Shown here piece by piece: positions 9,284 through 16,895 of a DNA stretch of 64,000 bases. Made by a program: the position numbers and the translations under genes. The DNA lies in NCBI GenBank assembly GCA_029265815.1, contig JAJUGU010000003.1, forward strand, positions 248,001 to 312,000. The letters run 5' to 3'. Position 1 is the first letter of the stretch. The number at the start of each line of letters is the position of its first letter. The notes beneath the pieces are model-generated. The model did no database searches, was not told where the DNA came from, and saw only the letters and a list, made by a program, of their open reading frames with translations. The stretch comes from Anaerolineaceae bacterium. GTDB lineage: Bacteria; Chloroflexota; Anaerolineae; Anaerolineales; Anaerolineaceae.

Positions 9284-9292
9284 ACTATATCA
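9284..9292 (-). promoter_or_regulatory. Extended -10 promoter of the MFS exporter gene
   Basis: TGATATAGT on the minus strand ends 11 bases before the ATG at 9272, so the mRNA leader would be about 5 bases long. No good -35 box is visible, as is common for extended -10 promoters. Confidence 0.5.
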
Positions 9293-9350
9293 CATTCAAA
9301 GATGTAAGGTATTCCTTGACAAAATTGTATACTCCACGACCTTAATGAAT

Positions 9351-9359
9351 TGTTATAAT
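9351..9359 (+). promoter_or_regulatory. Extended -10 promoter for the secreted Glu-Pro-Thr protein
   Basis: TGTTATAAT is a perfect extended -10 element, about 120 bases before the ATG at 9482. TTGACA occurs at 9316-9321 but is spaced too far away (32 bases) to pair with it. Confidence 0.5.
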
Positions 9360-9481
9360 AATTTTACGGGAATTTAATGGCTTATCTCTAAAATTTCTGC
9401 CTACCCCTTCTTTTCTTCATTTTCATCACCTCGCAGAAGTTGAGATCAGCAAGGAATAAATAATTGGAAAGGATTATAAGC

Positions 9482-10477
9482 ATGAAAAAAACTTTTTCCA
9501 CGATCTTAATTCTTGTGGCACTGGTCACTGCGATGGTGGTCACCGAAGTAATCGCTTCACCTGTTCAATCTTCTGTGGATGCCAAAAAGAAAACCCCCGG
9601 CGCCCAGGCTACCGCGAACGCGATCAAAAAGCAAGACCGACAAAATTCCAGTCAGACCGACAAGGGTAACAACAAGAAGAACAAAGATGATTTTGCTGAT
9701 GTCATGACTGGCAAAAAAGTGAACCTGCGCGGAACGCTCGTCTCGTATGACGGCTCTCAACTGGTGATGAACCTCGGTGACGAATCTCTAGTGACCGTTT
9801 TCACCTCTGCTGATACCCGGATCCATATTCCGACTGGAAAATCCAGCGCCGCTGCCACTGATGAACCCACACTTGAACCGACCGTTGAACCGTCGGTAGA
9901 GCCATCCTTAGAGCCCTCTGTGGTGCCCTCTCTGGAACCAACCGAAGAACCCCCTGTTGAGGTAGTAGGAGGGCTCTATCCTGGTGTTCAGGTCAAAGTG
10001 AAGGCATACGTATTGACCGATGGCACTTACCTTGCGATCAGGATCCAGGTTGTCCCGGGTAAACCGGTGAAAGCCTATCACGTGGGTGTTGTCTACGCCT
10101 ACACTCCTGGGGTATCAATCACCATCGCGAACAAGAAATGCGAGTTCAGCACCTACCTGTTAACAGCATCGACAAAGTATCAGCCAGCCGAACGCGTTGC
10201 TGGGCTTGCCGTAGGCAGCCTGGTGACCATCATTGCACCGCGTGATGTGACTGGGGCCCCATTGACTGCGGCTGGTATCGTGATCCATCCATCAAAGGGT
10301 GCAGATGTTGAACCGACCGGCGAACCAACTGAAGAACCTACCGGCGAACCAACGGGTGAGCCCACTGGCGAACCAACAGGAGAGCCAACCACTGAACCGA
10401 CTCCAGTACTGGGTTGTGTCCTTCCCACGGCTGTTCCTACCCTGGAGCCAAGCGTGGTTCCCACTGAAGTTCCATAA
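9482..10477 (+). CDS. Secreted DUF5666-like protein with Glu-Pro-Thr linkers
   Basis: About 331 residues. ATG 9482 (MKKTFST) begins a classical signal peptide (hydrophobic core ILILVALVTAMVV, likely cleavage near IAS). AAAGGA lies 10 bases upstream; a TTG six codons earlier is less likely. Two small beta-type domains are separated by low-complexity linkers: the first (GTLVSYDGSQLVMNLGDES, mature residues about 60-110) resembles DUF5666 modules, and the second lies after VKVKAYVLTDGTYLAIRIQV. The linkers are runs of EPT/EPS, the longest a near-perfect tetrapeptide repeat close to the C-terminus. Function is unknown; it probably sits in the cell envelope or is released. It is transcribed alone from the promoter near 9355. 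Confidence 0.8.
   Translation: MKKTFSTILILVALVTAMVVTEVIASPVQSSVDAKKKTPGAQATANAIKKQDRQNSSQTDKGNNKKNKDDFADVMTGKKVNLRGTLVSYDGSQLVMNLGDESLVTVFTSADTRIHIPTGKSSAAATDEPTLEPTVEPSVEPSLEPSVVPSLEPTEEPPVEVVGGLYPGVQVKVKAYVLTDGTYLAIRIQVVPGKPVKAYHVGVVYAYTPGVSITIANKKCEFSTYLLTASTKYQPAERVAGLAVGSLVTIIAPRDVTGAPLTAAGIVIHPSKGADVEPTGEPTEEPTGEPTGEPTGEPTGEPTTEPTPVLGCVLPTAVPTLEPSVVPTEVP
10310..10405 (+). repeat. 12-bp tandem repeat coding for Gly-Glu-Pro-Thr units
   Basis: About eight imperfect 12-base units inside the preceding gene, each coding for GEPT, EEPT or TEPT. Third positions vary, so selection appears to act on the protein repeat and not on the DNA. Such repeats can change copy number by slippage. Confidence 0.8.
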
Positions 10478-10504
10478 AGTGGGTTACAAAACACGAATTT
10501 GCTC

Positions 10505-10532
10505 TTGACGTTTACTCATATATCAGTAAACT
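10505..10532 (+). promoter_or_regulatory. Promoter with palindromic operator for the small RNA
   Basis: TTGACG (10505-10510) and TAAACT (10527-10532) with 16-base spacing form a plausible sigma-70 promoter. The spacer is a dyad: GTTTACT (10510-10516) and AGTAAAC (10525-10531) are perfect inverted repeats around an ATATAT core, with one C/C mismatch pair. A repressor dimer bound there would block RNA polymerase. Predicted transcript start near 10539. Confidence 0.6.
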
Positions 10533-10568
10533 TAACACATACACTAACTGAAAGGAGGTACCAACAAT

Positions 10569-10634
10569 ATGGCAAGGGTCATCGTTTTAGCACAACGAAT
10601 ATATTGCGTGCCTCCTGACGGCTGTTATACATAG
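10569..10634 (+). CDS. 21-residue small ORF in hairpin RNA
   Basis: ATG 10569 follows AAAGGAGGT (10551-10559), the strongest ribosome binding site in the window, by 9 bases. The predicted peptide is 21 residues, with an N-terminal MARVIVLAQR and a C-terminal stretch with two Cys (YCVPPDGCYT), then TAG. The CCTCCT that codes for its two prolines is the complement of its own Shine-Dalgarno sequence, so the ORF could regulate its own translation or serve as a leader peptide. Whether the peptide is made is unknown; the SD-like sequence might be only the arm of an RNA hairpin. Confidence 0.4.
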   Translation: MARVIVLAQRIYCVPPDGCYT

Positions 10635-10653
10635 CATTCTCTTCATAAACACG

Positions 10654-10688
10654 AGCCACAGGTGCGCCGCATCTGTGGCTTTTTGTTT
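10654..10688 (+). terminator. Intrinsic terminator of the small RNA
   Basis: AGCCACAG (10654-10661) pairs with CTGTGGCT (10673-10680), extended inward by GTGC/GCAT to about 12 pairs with a 3-base loop, followed by TTTTGTTT. It lies about 50 bases before the RIO kinase gene and separates it from the small transcript, or acts as an attenuator. Confidence 0.85.
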
Positions 10689-10739
10689 AAGCCGGTCGAT
10701 CTAAAAAGTAATTTGCACTAAGGAAGAGATGAAAACACA

Positions 10740-11780
10740 ATGAGTTACCAGAGTAAGAATTCAGTTAACGAGTATGATGATAGCCTTTCAGCTTATTTAC
10801 CGCGAGTGCGCAACGGTGAACGAAAGCATAAAAAACAAGAAGCGATTCATCACAGTGTGAAGCATAGATCCTTCACGCCAGAGGAACAGAAGCTTTCACA
10901 GGAAGCGCTGGAACAGAGTGGATACAACTTTACATACCTGGCATCTCGCCATGAGAGTCAATGGCTGCTGGATTCACTGAACGAGATCTATGATCAGAAG
11001 TGGTTCGAAGATATTCTCAAGATGGTGAAAGGTGGCAAGGAAGCCTCGGTGTATTTGTGCACTGCTCCGGCCAACATGAAGCAGCGATTACTGGCAGCAA
11101 AGGTCTACCGTCCGCGCCGGTTTCGCAATCTCAAAAAGGATCACATCTACCGCGAAGGAAGGGATCAGTTGGATGCAACCGGTAAAATCATTCTTGATGA
11201 CCGCTCTCATCATGCCATGAAAAAACGAACCAAATATGGCCTGTCGCTGCTGCACTCTTCATGGGTGGGGCATGAATACCGCACCATGTGCATCCTGGCG
11301 GAGGCCGGGGTGGATATGCCTCGGCCTTATGTCAGCAGTGATAACGCAATCCTGATGGATTATGTTGGTGATGATGACTGCGCTGCACCGACCCTGAGTT
11401 CGGTATCCCTTTCAACAACCGAAGCACGGGTGATCTTTGAGCGCGTGATTCATAACGTCCGGCTTATGCTGCAATATAACCGTGTGCACGCTGATCTTTC
11501 TGCCTATAACATCCTCTATTGGGATGGTGAAATCCGCCTCATCGACTTTCCGCAGGCCATCAACCCTGAAGAAAATCATAACGCGTTTCGTATCTTTCAG
11601 AGAGATATATCACGGGTGTGTGAGTACTTCGATGCCATGGGTCTGAACGTCAATTCGGAAAAATTGGCCAGACAGTTATGGGTTGAAAGAGGAAGAAGAG
11701 TGACTCCTGAAATTGATCCTGCTTATCTGGATGCTGACAAAGAAGAAGACCGGCGATTGTGGGTGACACATCGGAAGTGA
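10740..11780 (+). CDS. RIO-family atypical serine/threonine protein kinase
   Basis: A 346-residue RIO1-like kinase. The RIO domain starts near residue 85: the glycine-poor loop plus VKGGKEASVYLC, the catalytic Lys in AAKVYRPRRFRN, the catalytic loop HADLSAYNILYW (Asp near 250), and the metal-binding LIDFPQAI in place of DFG. RIO kinases are ribosome-biogenesis factors in archaea and eukaryotes; bacterial members are less common and of unclear role. The N-terminal 60 residues are basic and probably disordered. AAGGAAGAG lies upstream of the ATG. Strong terminators flank it on both sides, so it is probably transcribed alone or by read-through from the small RNA promoter. Confidence 0.88.
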   Translation: MSYQSKNSVNEYDDSLSAYLPRVRNGERKHKKQEAIHHSVKHRSFTPEEQKLSQEALEQSGYNFTYLASRHESQWLLDSLNEIYDQKWFEDILKMVKGGKEASVYLCTAPANMKQRLLAAKVYRPRRFRNLKKDHIYREGRDQLDATGKIILDDRSHHAMKKRTKYGLSLLHSSWVGHEYRTMCILAEAGVDMPRPYVSSDNAILMDYVGDDDCAAPTLSSVSLSTTEARVIFERVIHNVRLMLQYNRVHADLSAYNILYWDGEIRLIDFPQAINPEENHNAFRIFQRDISRVCEYFDAMGLNVNSEKLARQLWVERGRRVTPEIDPAYLDADKEEDRRLWVTHRK

Positions 11781-11790
11781 TTGGACTCAA

Positions 11791-11820
11791 GAGCCCGGAT
11801 AACCCGGGCTCATAAATTTT
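11791..11820 (+). terminator. Intrinsic terminator after RIO kinase gene
   Basis: GAGCCCGG (11791-11798) and CCGGGCTC (11804-11811) form an 8-bp GC-rich stem with a 5-base loop. The following ATAAATTTTCT is a weak T-tract. Confidence 0.7.
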
Positions 11821-11991
11821 CTCGTGGTAGACACAAAGAAATCCAATAGATACTTTTACACCTGTGATGGTTCAATGGCTATCATTTATAATAAAAAAAG
11901 AGATTTAAGAAAAAGACCATACAAATTTCCAGTAGTAAAAGATACCCATTCATCAAGCTGGGCGAAAAAAAACGAGAAGACGAGGTTTGTC

Positions 11992-12615
11992 ATGAACGAA
12001 GTGTTGAGAATGATCGAAAGCCGCAGGAGCATCCGAAAATTCACCGACCAACCGGTGGATCAAGAAACCCTGACTTTGTTAATGAAAGCTGCGATGGCGG
12101 CACCTACTGCCATGAATGCCCAGCCTTGGGAATTTGTGGTGATCACTGAAAAGCCTGTGATCGAACGTTTACGAAAACACATGATGTTCGGTAAAATGAA
12201 TGCCACAGCGGTGATATGTGTATTGGGCAGCCGACGTAAACAGAAAAACAAAGCAGGAGATTTATTCTGGGTGCAGGATTGCAGCGCTGCCACCCAAAAT
12301 ATACTCCTCGCAGCCACTTCGCTTGGATTGGGCGCTGTTTGGGTTGGCGTTTACCCTATTTTTATCTTTCAACAGACAGTATCGGCCATTCTCAATCTTC
12401 CAGAAAGGGTAACGCCGCTCAACTTGATTTACCTGGGTTATCCGGATGAAGTAAAAGAACCGCGCACGAAGTACGATCCGGAACGGGTGCATTGGGGGCC
12501 TTTTCCGAAAGATACGCGTAGAAAATTATTTAAGAAGTTTCGCAAGCGCCAGGAATTGATTATCGAGGAGGACATTGAAAGCAATGGATCTGAAAATACA
12601 GGAAATGACCACTGA
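11992..12615 (+). CDS. Nitroreductase family flavoprotein
   Basis: FMN-dependent oxidoreductase of the nitroreductase superfamily, about 207 residues. The family opening IESRRSIRKFTDQPV and the FMN-binding AMNAQPWEFVVI are clear; QDCSAATQNILLAATSLGLGAVWVG is the usual mid-domain signature. The reading frame is open upstream to 11824, but that stretch does not resemble the family, so ATG 11992 with GAGG about 7 bases before it is chosen. A basic C-terminal tail of about 35 residues (FPKDTRRKLFKKFRKRQE) extends past the normal domain end. The next gene starts inside its last 32 bases, so the two are coupled. The natural substrate is unknown. Confidence 0.9.
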   Translation: MNEVLRMIESRRSIRKFTDQPVDQETLTLLMKAAMAAPTAMNAQPWEFVVITEKPVIERLRKHMMFGKMNATAVICVLGSRRKQKNKAGDLFWVQDCSAATQNILLAATSLGLGAVWVGVYPIFIFQQTVSAILNLPERVTPLNLIYLGYPDEVKEPRTKYDPERVHWGPFPKDTRRKLFKKFRKRQELIIEEDIESNGSENTGNDH

Positions 12616-13030
12616 CGATATCTGCGGGGCAATTGCCCTGTGGAAGCGCTGCGAAGGCATTGGCTTGAGTGATGCAGACGAACGCGAACCATTAACGCGC
12701 TTCCTTAGTAAAAATCCAGGGTTGTGCTTCACCGCCTATTTGAATGGAAAATTGGTCGGTACCTGCCTGTGCGGAAGCGATGGCAGACGTGGATATTTGT
12801 ATCACCTGGCGGTGGATCCCTCAGCGCGGCGCATGGGCATAGGTAAAACACTGGTTGATCGGGTATTCGTGGCGTTGAAAGAACAGGATATCCATAAGTG
12901 TCACATTATGGTGTTCAACAATAACGAGCTGGGATTGAAGTTTTGGAAATCCACCGGATGGACCTTGCGCACAGAAATTGCAGTCATGTCTTATAATGTC
13001 ACACCCCCTCAACTGAGTTCGCCATGTTAA
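12584..13030 (+). CDS. GNAT family N-acetyltransferase
   Basis: About 148 residues with a full GNAT fold: the acetyl-CoA pyrophosphate loop is ARRMGIGKTLV, preceded by YLYHLAVDPS and followed by VFNNNELGLKFWKSTGW, a RimI-like C-terminus. ATG 12584 is chosen; TTG 12575 lies too close to the strong GAGGAGG at 12565-12571. It overlaps the nitroreductase gene by 32 bases and is followed by another GNAT gene whose probable ATG overlaps its stop. The acceptor substrate is unknown. Confidence 0.88.
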   Translation: MDLKIQEMTTDDICGAIALWKRCEGIGLSDADEREPLTRFLSKNPGLCFTAYLNGKLVGTCLCGSDGRRGYLYHLAVDPSARRMGIGKTLVDRVFVALKEQDIHKCHIMVFNNNELGLKFWKSTGWTLRTEIAVMSYNVTPPQLSSPC

Positions 13031-13060
13031 CAGGCGATTTTAAAATCAGAAGACTGACCC

Positions 13061-13603
13061 ATGCAATCAAAGATGACTTTTATTTATAAGGTACACCGGT
13101 CTGGCGAATATGGTGATGGGTGTCTGTGCGGGTTCTGGTGGATGGAATCCATTGAGGGGTGGGATCAGCGCACCGATGAAGAGAGCCGTGCCCAGCGTGA
13201 AGAACTTTTTGACCGGGGTATCGAAGACGGTTATCTTTTCTATGAAAAGGATGAACCGATTGGTTGGTGCCAGGCCTATCAGCGTGACCCGCTCATTCAT
13301 CTTGTCAACAAGTTTCATTTTTCACCCGACCCAGATATCTGGTGTGTCAGTTGCTTGATGATGAATCCCTGCGCGCGCGGAAGAGGGCTTAGTCATATCT
13401 TTCTGGCAGCGGTGCTAAAAGATTTAAAAGAGCGGGGTGTTAAAAAGGTCCAGGCCTATCCCCGTTCGGAAGGTAATCTGGGGGCAAATGACGTTTGGAC
13501 TGGACCAGAAGCCCTGTATTATAAAGCCGGATTCAAGAAGGTAACCGAACTTTCGGGTCGTTCTATCTGGGAAAAGGATCTGATTTTTGGAATAAATGGA
13601 TAA
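13061..13603 (+). CDS. GNAT family N-acetyltransferase, apparently frameshifted near its start
   Basis: A 180-residue frame with GNAT motifs (WCVSCLMMNP, ARGRGLSHIFLAAVL as acetyl-CoA loop, YKAGF near the end). The first 10 codons do not look native. In the -1 relative frame, ATG 13024 overlaps the previous stop and codes for MLTGDFKIRRLTHAIKDDF, the usual GNAT beginning, before hitting TAA. Removing one T from the run at 13078-13081 joins DDF to IYKVHRSGEYGDG. The true gene is therefore probably 13024-13603 with a one-base indel, either a real mutation, an assembly error or frameshifting. It overlaps the following lipoprotein gene by 8 bases. Confidence 0.75.
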   Translation: MQSKMTFIYKVHRSGEYGDGCLCGFWWMESIEGWDQRTDEESRAQREELFDRGIEDGYLFYEKDEPIGWCQAYQRDPLIHLVNKFHFSPDPDIWCVSCLMMNPCARGRGLSHIFLAAVLKDLKERGVKKVQAYPRSEGNLGANDVWTGPEALYYKAGFKKVTELSGRSIWEKDLIFGING

Positions 13604-14207
13604 ACTCTTGAGTCGAAAAAAGATCATTTCACTGATCATCACCTGTCTTTTATTGTCGGCTTGTGAGCGGCCAGCCACTGTTTCCAATTGGTCGCCTCTT
13701 GCAAACATGCAGACCTCTCCGACAGAAGATTTGTCAACCATGATCTCCGAGACTGAGGTTGACACACCCACCTTTTCTACTCCAATGATGATCGGTGGAA
13801 CAGCATCGCCAATCCCAACCATCGACATCGATGATCTGCCAGATACCTTACCGCACCTTTTGAAAGGCTACGAACTGGTATCCTGGCAGAGTGGAAATGA
13901 ATGGAATTTTACGCTCGTTTCAGGCACGAACCGACAGAAAACCTTTGAAGAATTGGTTTCTCCTGAGAGTTTCGTAACAAAAGAGGGTTATGTGAAAATC
14001 ACGGTTAAGGGTGTAGAAAGCATAAAGCAAGTTCTCGAACGGGTTCCTGCCGGTGAATCTGTTGCCTGGGGTGGCATGAATCTGTCTGGACAGGTTCCCA
14101 GCGGAACAATTTACTTCGCTTACCCGCAGCAAGAGATCATGGATGAGTTAATGGCAGTCGCGAAAGAAAATGGATTTGATCTTTACACCTTGCAGGAGTC
14201 GGAATAA
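13596..14207 (+). CDS. Hypothetical lipoprotein
   Basis: A 203-residue predicted lipoprotein. The N-terminus MDKLLSRKKIISLIITC leads to the lipobox LLSAC at about residue 23. A Thr/Ser/Pro-rich spacer follows, then a domain of about 140 residues (LKGYELVSWQSGNEWNFTLVSGTNRQ) that I do not recognise; its WNFTL and VKGVESIKQVLERVPAGESV stretches suggest a compact alpha/beta fold. The gene begins inside the end of the GNAT gene and ends 3 bases before the adenosine deaminase start, so it belongs to the same transcription unit. Confidence 0.75.
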   Translation: MDKLLSRKKIISLIITCLLLSACERPATVSNWSPLANMQTSPTEDLSTMISETEVDTPTFSTPMMIGGTASPIPTIDIDDLPDTLPHLLKGYELVSWQSGNEWNFTLVSGTNRQKTFEELVSPESFVTKEGYVKITVKGVESIKQVLERVPAGESVAWGGMNLSGQVPSGTIYFAYPQQEIMDELMAVAKENGFDLYTLQESE

Positions 14208-14210
14208 AAA

Positions 14211-15221
14211 GTGGAAACAATCGACCCAAATCTTCCCTTAATTGATTTGCACCATCATCTGGATGGCAGTATCCGCCTGGAAACGATCCTTGAACTTGGC
14301 CTGAAATTTAATCTTCCCCTGCCGGCAAAAACGCTGGAAGGATTACGTCCTTACGTTCAAGTTTCTACCCCACAGCCAGGGGTGATGAAATTTATCGAAA
14401 AATTCAAATGGATGACTGGGGTACTGGTCGACTATGATGCCTGCCGTCGCGTTGCCTATGAAAACGTCGAAGACGCGCAACGGGAAGGAATTGATTACAT
14501 CGAATTACGTTATAGCCCGTGGTTCATGGCAGAATCCCATCATCTTCATCCAGAGGGTGTGGTAGAAGCGGTCACAGATGGCGTGAAGGCAGCAGAACGT
14601 GATACAGGGGTGCGCGCCAACCAGATTGCCATTTTATCACGCCACTACGGCCCCGAGATTGCTATGAAGGAGCTTGATGCTCAACTGCGCTATGCCTCTG
14701 AATTCTGTGCCCTAGACCTGGCGGGAGATGAAGCCAATTTTCCTGGAGAATGGTTTGTCAGTCATTTCAAGAAAGCAAGAGACGCCGGATGGCATATCAC
14801 TGTGCATGCGGGTGAAATTGTTGGACCTGAATCCGTTTGGCAGGCAATCCGCGGTTTAGGAGCAGAACGCATCGGGCATGCCGTACATGCAGTTGAAGAT
14901 CCTACCCTTATTGATTATATGAGGGATAATGGTATTGGTATTGAATGTAATCTGACCAGCAATGTACAAACGAGCACAGTGGCAGATTATGGATCGCACC
15001 CTATACATCAGTTCTTAGAAAAAGGGCTTTTAGCCACCCTCAACACTGATGATCCGGGGATCAGCGCCATTGATCTGCATTACGAATACGAAGTGGCTGC
15101 TCCACGGGCAGGGCTGACACAGGAATTGATTCATAAGGCGCAGAAAAATGCACTTACCGTTGCTTTCCTTTCTGATAAAGAAAAACAGGCATTGCTTGAG
15201 AAAAAAATAAACCAGAAATAA
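14211..15221 (+). CDS. add: Adenosine deaminase
   Basis: Zinc-dependent purine deaminase of the amidohydrolase superfamily, 336 residues; converts adenosine (and deoxyadenosine) to inosine in purine salvage. Metal and catalytic motifs are in order: LHHHLDG (residues about 12-18), HAGE (about 196-199, catalytic Glu), GHAVHA (about 222) and LNTDDPGI (about 277). The start is GTG 14211, three bases after the lipoprotein stop, giving METIDPNLPLIDLHHHLDG. Related adenine deaminases and 6-aminodeoxyfutalosine deaminases share this fold, so adenosine is the likely but not certain substrate. Confidence 0.88.
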   Translation: METIDPNLPLIDLHHHLDGSIRLETILELGLKFNLPLPAKTLEGLRPYVQVSTPQPGVMKFIEKFKWMTGVLVDYDACRRVAYENVEDAQREGIDYIELRYSPWFMAESHHLHPEGVVEAVTDGVKAAERDTGVRANQIAILSRHYGPEIAMKELDAQLRYASEFCALDLAGDEANFPGEWFVSHFKKARDAGWHITVHAGEIVGPESVWQAIRGLGAERIGHAVHAVEDPTLIDYMRDNGIGIECNLTSNVQTSTVADYGSHPIHQFLEKGLLATLNTDDPGISAIDLHYEYEVAAPRAGLTQELIHKAQKNALTVAFLSDKEKQALLEKKINQK

Positions 15222-15240
15222 ACGAGCATTTTTATCGATG

Positions 15241-15249
15241 TGCTATAAT
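15241..15249 (+). promoter_or_regulatory. Extended -10 promoter of the epimerase gene
   Basis: TGCTATAAT is a perfect extended -10 element 20 bases downstream of the adenosine deaminase stop and about 30 bases before the next start codon. Confidence 0.6.
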
Positions 15250-15279
15250 GCAAGCACCTTGGCATAAGCAGAAAATGTG

Positions 15280-16218
15280 ATGAGATATCTGATAACTGGT
15301 GCAGCCGGATTTTTAGGGTCCGCGTTAGCCAACCGCCTTGCGGCGGAAGGTCATGTGGTGCTGGGGGTTGATGATCTTTCCACTGGTGATGAACGCACCC
15401 TGTCTAAGGAAATACAGTTCATCCGCGGTGATGTGAACGATCGTCCGAAGCTTTGGTCTCTCTTACACGATGTAGATTGTGTTTATCACCTGGCTGCCAA
15501 GGTGAGCGTGCCTGAGTCAGTGCTTTATCCCCGCGAATATAACCATGTAAATGTAGGTGGGACGGTTACGCTGATGGAAGCCATGCGTGATGTGGGTGTG
15601 AGACGTGTGGTGTTTGTGTCTTCAGGAACTGTATATGGCAATCAACCCGTTCAACCGGTATCTGAATCAGCCGTACCAAATCCGCGGGCTCCATACGCCG
15701 TTTCAAAACTCGCTGCTGAATATTATGTAAAATCAATTGGTGCTCTATGGGGAATTGAGACAGTATGTCTGCGGGTGTTCAATGCGTATGGCCCTGGTCA
15801 GCGTATTCCGCCAGTCCACACGCCGGTGATCCCGAGTTTCCTGCGACAGGCGTGGGAGAACGGTACCATTGTGATCCATGGCGATGGAAACCAGACGCGC
15901 GATTATGTATATGTGGATGATGTTGTTGCTGCAATGCATGCGGCATCCACTGCCCCAGAGATCAATACATTAACAATCAACGTGGGAAGCGGAACAGAGA
16001 CATCTGTGAAGGATCTGGCACGGCTGGCAGTGGAGGTAACCGGCGGTCACCCTGAGATCGTTTACAATCCGCGAAACGAGGGAGGATTGAGCCGGCTTTG
16101 TGCTGATCTGACACTGGCGCGTGAAACCCTTGGATATGAGCCTAAAACACAACTCATCGATGGCCTTAAGAAGACTCTTGAACACGAAATTCAACCCTTA
16201 ACACCATCTGTGGAGTGA
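15280..16218 (+). CDS. NAD-dependent nucleotide-sugar epimerase/dehydratase (extended SDR)
   Basis: About 312 residues of the UDP-glucose 4-epimerase-like extended short-chain dehydrogenase family. The Rossmann motif GAAGFLGS (residues about 7-14), the active-site YAVSKLAAE (Tyr/Lys), SSGTVYG, and the substrate-side RVFNAYGPGQ and GNQTRDYVYVDDV are all present. ATG 15280 directly follows an in-frame GTG at 15277; either may be used. It probably makes an NDP-sugar for surface glycans, in keeping with the DegT aminotransferase and the NeuD-type gene a few kilobases downstream. The precise reaction cannot be told. Confidence 0.88.
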   Translation: MRYLITGAAGFLGSALANRLAAEGHVVLGVDDLSTGDERTLSKEIQFIRGDVNDRPKLWSLLHDVDCVYHLAAKVSVPESVLYPREYNHVNVGGTVTLMEAMRDVGVRRVVFVSSGTVYGNQPVQPVSESAVPNPRAPYAVSKLAAEYYVKSIGALWGIETVCLRVFNAYGPGQRIPPVHTPVIPSFLRQAWENGTIVIHGDGNQTRDYVYVDDVVAAMHAASTAPEINTLTINVGSGTETSVKDLARLAVEVTGGHPEIVYNPRNEGGLSRLCADLTLARETLGYEPKTQLIDGLKKTLEHEIQPLTPSVE

Positions 16219-16286
16219 TTCTCATCTTTCATCAAAATTATTTAAGCGATAAACATCGGGCTGCAATTTTCTAATCCCCTTTTAGG

Positions 16287-16292
16287 TATAAT
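16287..16292 (+). promoter_or_regulatory. -10 box directing leaderless transcription of the glycosylase gene
   Basis: TATAAT ends 6 bases before ATG 16299, placing the transcript start at or next to the A of the start codon. No Shine-Dalgarno sequence can fit. A -35 box is weak. Confidence 0.55.
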
Positions 16293-16298
16293 ACCCTT

Positions 16299-16895
16299 AT
16301 GAAATGCCTTCCAGAATCGTTTTACGCTGGCGAAGTGATTGATATTGCCAGAAACTTGCTGGGTATGCGGTTGGTGCGATATCTGGAAGGCGAGCGGATT
16401 TCTGGAATCATCACAGAAACCGAAGCGTATCGTGGAGAAGAAGACCTGGCCTGTCACGCGCGCAACGGAAAAACGCAGCGCAACGCGGTTATGTATGGAA
16501 GGCCAGGGCGGGCTTACATCTACTTCACTTATGGCATGCACTGGTGTTTAAATGCAGTCTGTGGACCAGAAGGTTTTCCAGCAGCAGTACTAATTCGGGC
16601 AATCTATCCTGTGGAAGGGAAAAAAGTCATTGCTGCAAGACGGGAAGGGGTTAAACCCGCCGACTGGTGCAGCGGTCCGGCGAGGTTGTGCAAAGCATTG
16701 GCAATCGATAAGGCATTGAATGGAGCATCTCTCTGCGAAGATGAAAGCCCATTGTGGATAGAAGAAGGTACTCCCCTTGTAGAAACGAATATTAAAATCA
16801 CCCCGCGCATCGGCATTCACAACACACCTGAACCCTGGCGCTCAAAACCCTGGCGTTTTGTGGTCCATTCGATGGAGAATATTAGTGATTCCTGA
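16299..16895 (+). CDS. DNA-3-methyladenine glycosylase, AAG/MPG family
   Basis: Base-excision repair glycosylase of the alkyladenine DNA glycosylase family, 198 residues, the usual bacterial length. Diagnostic stretches are ITETEAYRGEEDLACHA (catalytic Glu), MYGRPGRAYIYFTYGMH (intercalating and base-pocket Tyr), and GPARLCKAL. It removes alkylated purines such as 3-methyladenine and hypoxanthine. The gene appears leaderless, with its -10 box ending 6 bases before the ATG. The following E1-alpha gene starts within its last codons on the same strand, although the functions are unrelated. Confidence 0.95.
   Translation: MKCLPESFYAGEVIDIARNLLGMRLVRYLEGERISGIITETEAYRGEEDLACHARNGKTQRNAVMYGRPGRAYIYFTYGMHWCLNAVCGPEGFPAAVLIRAIYPVEGKKVIAARREGVKPADWCSGPARLCKALAIDKALNGASLCEDESPLWIEEGTPLVETNIKITPRIGIHNTPEPWRSKPWRFVVHSMENISDS

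Larger units (their letters stand above)
10539..10688 (+). ncRNA. Candidate structured small RNA / short mRNA
   Basis: A self-contained transcription unit of about 150 bases: operator-promoter upstream, a long hairpin in the body and an intrinsic terminator. The hairpin pairs 10553-10561 with 10608-10616 (9 pairs, one G-U), then 10565-10570 with 10601-10606 (6 pairs), and is capped by TCGTT/AACGA (10582-10586 with 10594-10598). The 5' arm contains AAAGGAGGT, a perfect anti-SD match, and the inner stem contains the first two bases of an ATG, so folding would hide the start of the 21-codon ORF. I do not recognise a known family (not 6S, SRP, tmRNA or RNase P by eye). Confidence 0.5.

Noticed and set aside
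9316-9333. TTGACA with TATACT as promoter
   Set aside because: Spacing is only 6 bases; not functional as a -35/-10 pair.
10180-10494. Minus-strand Gly-Ser-Val-rich open frame
   Set aside because: Antisense shadow of the Glu-Pro-Thr repeat; no start signal.
11824-11991. N-terminal extension of the nitroreductase
   Set aside because: The 56 extra residues are Lys/Ser-rich, do not resemble the family, and a good start with GAGG lies at 11992.
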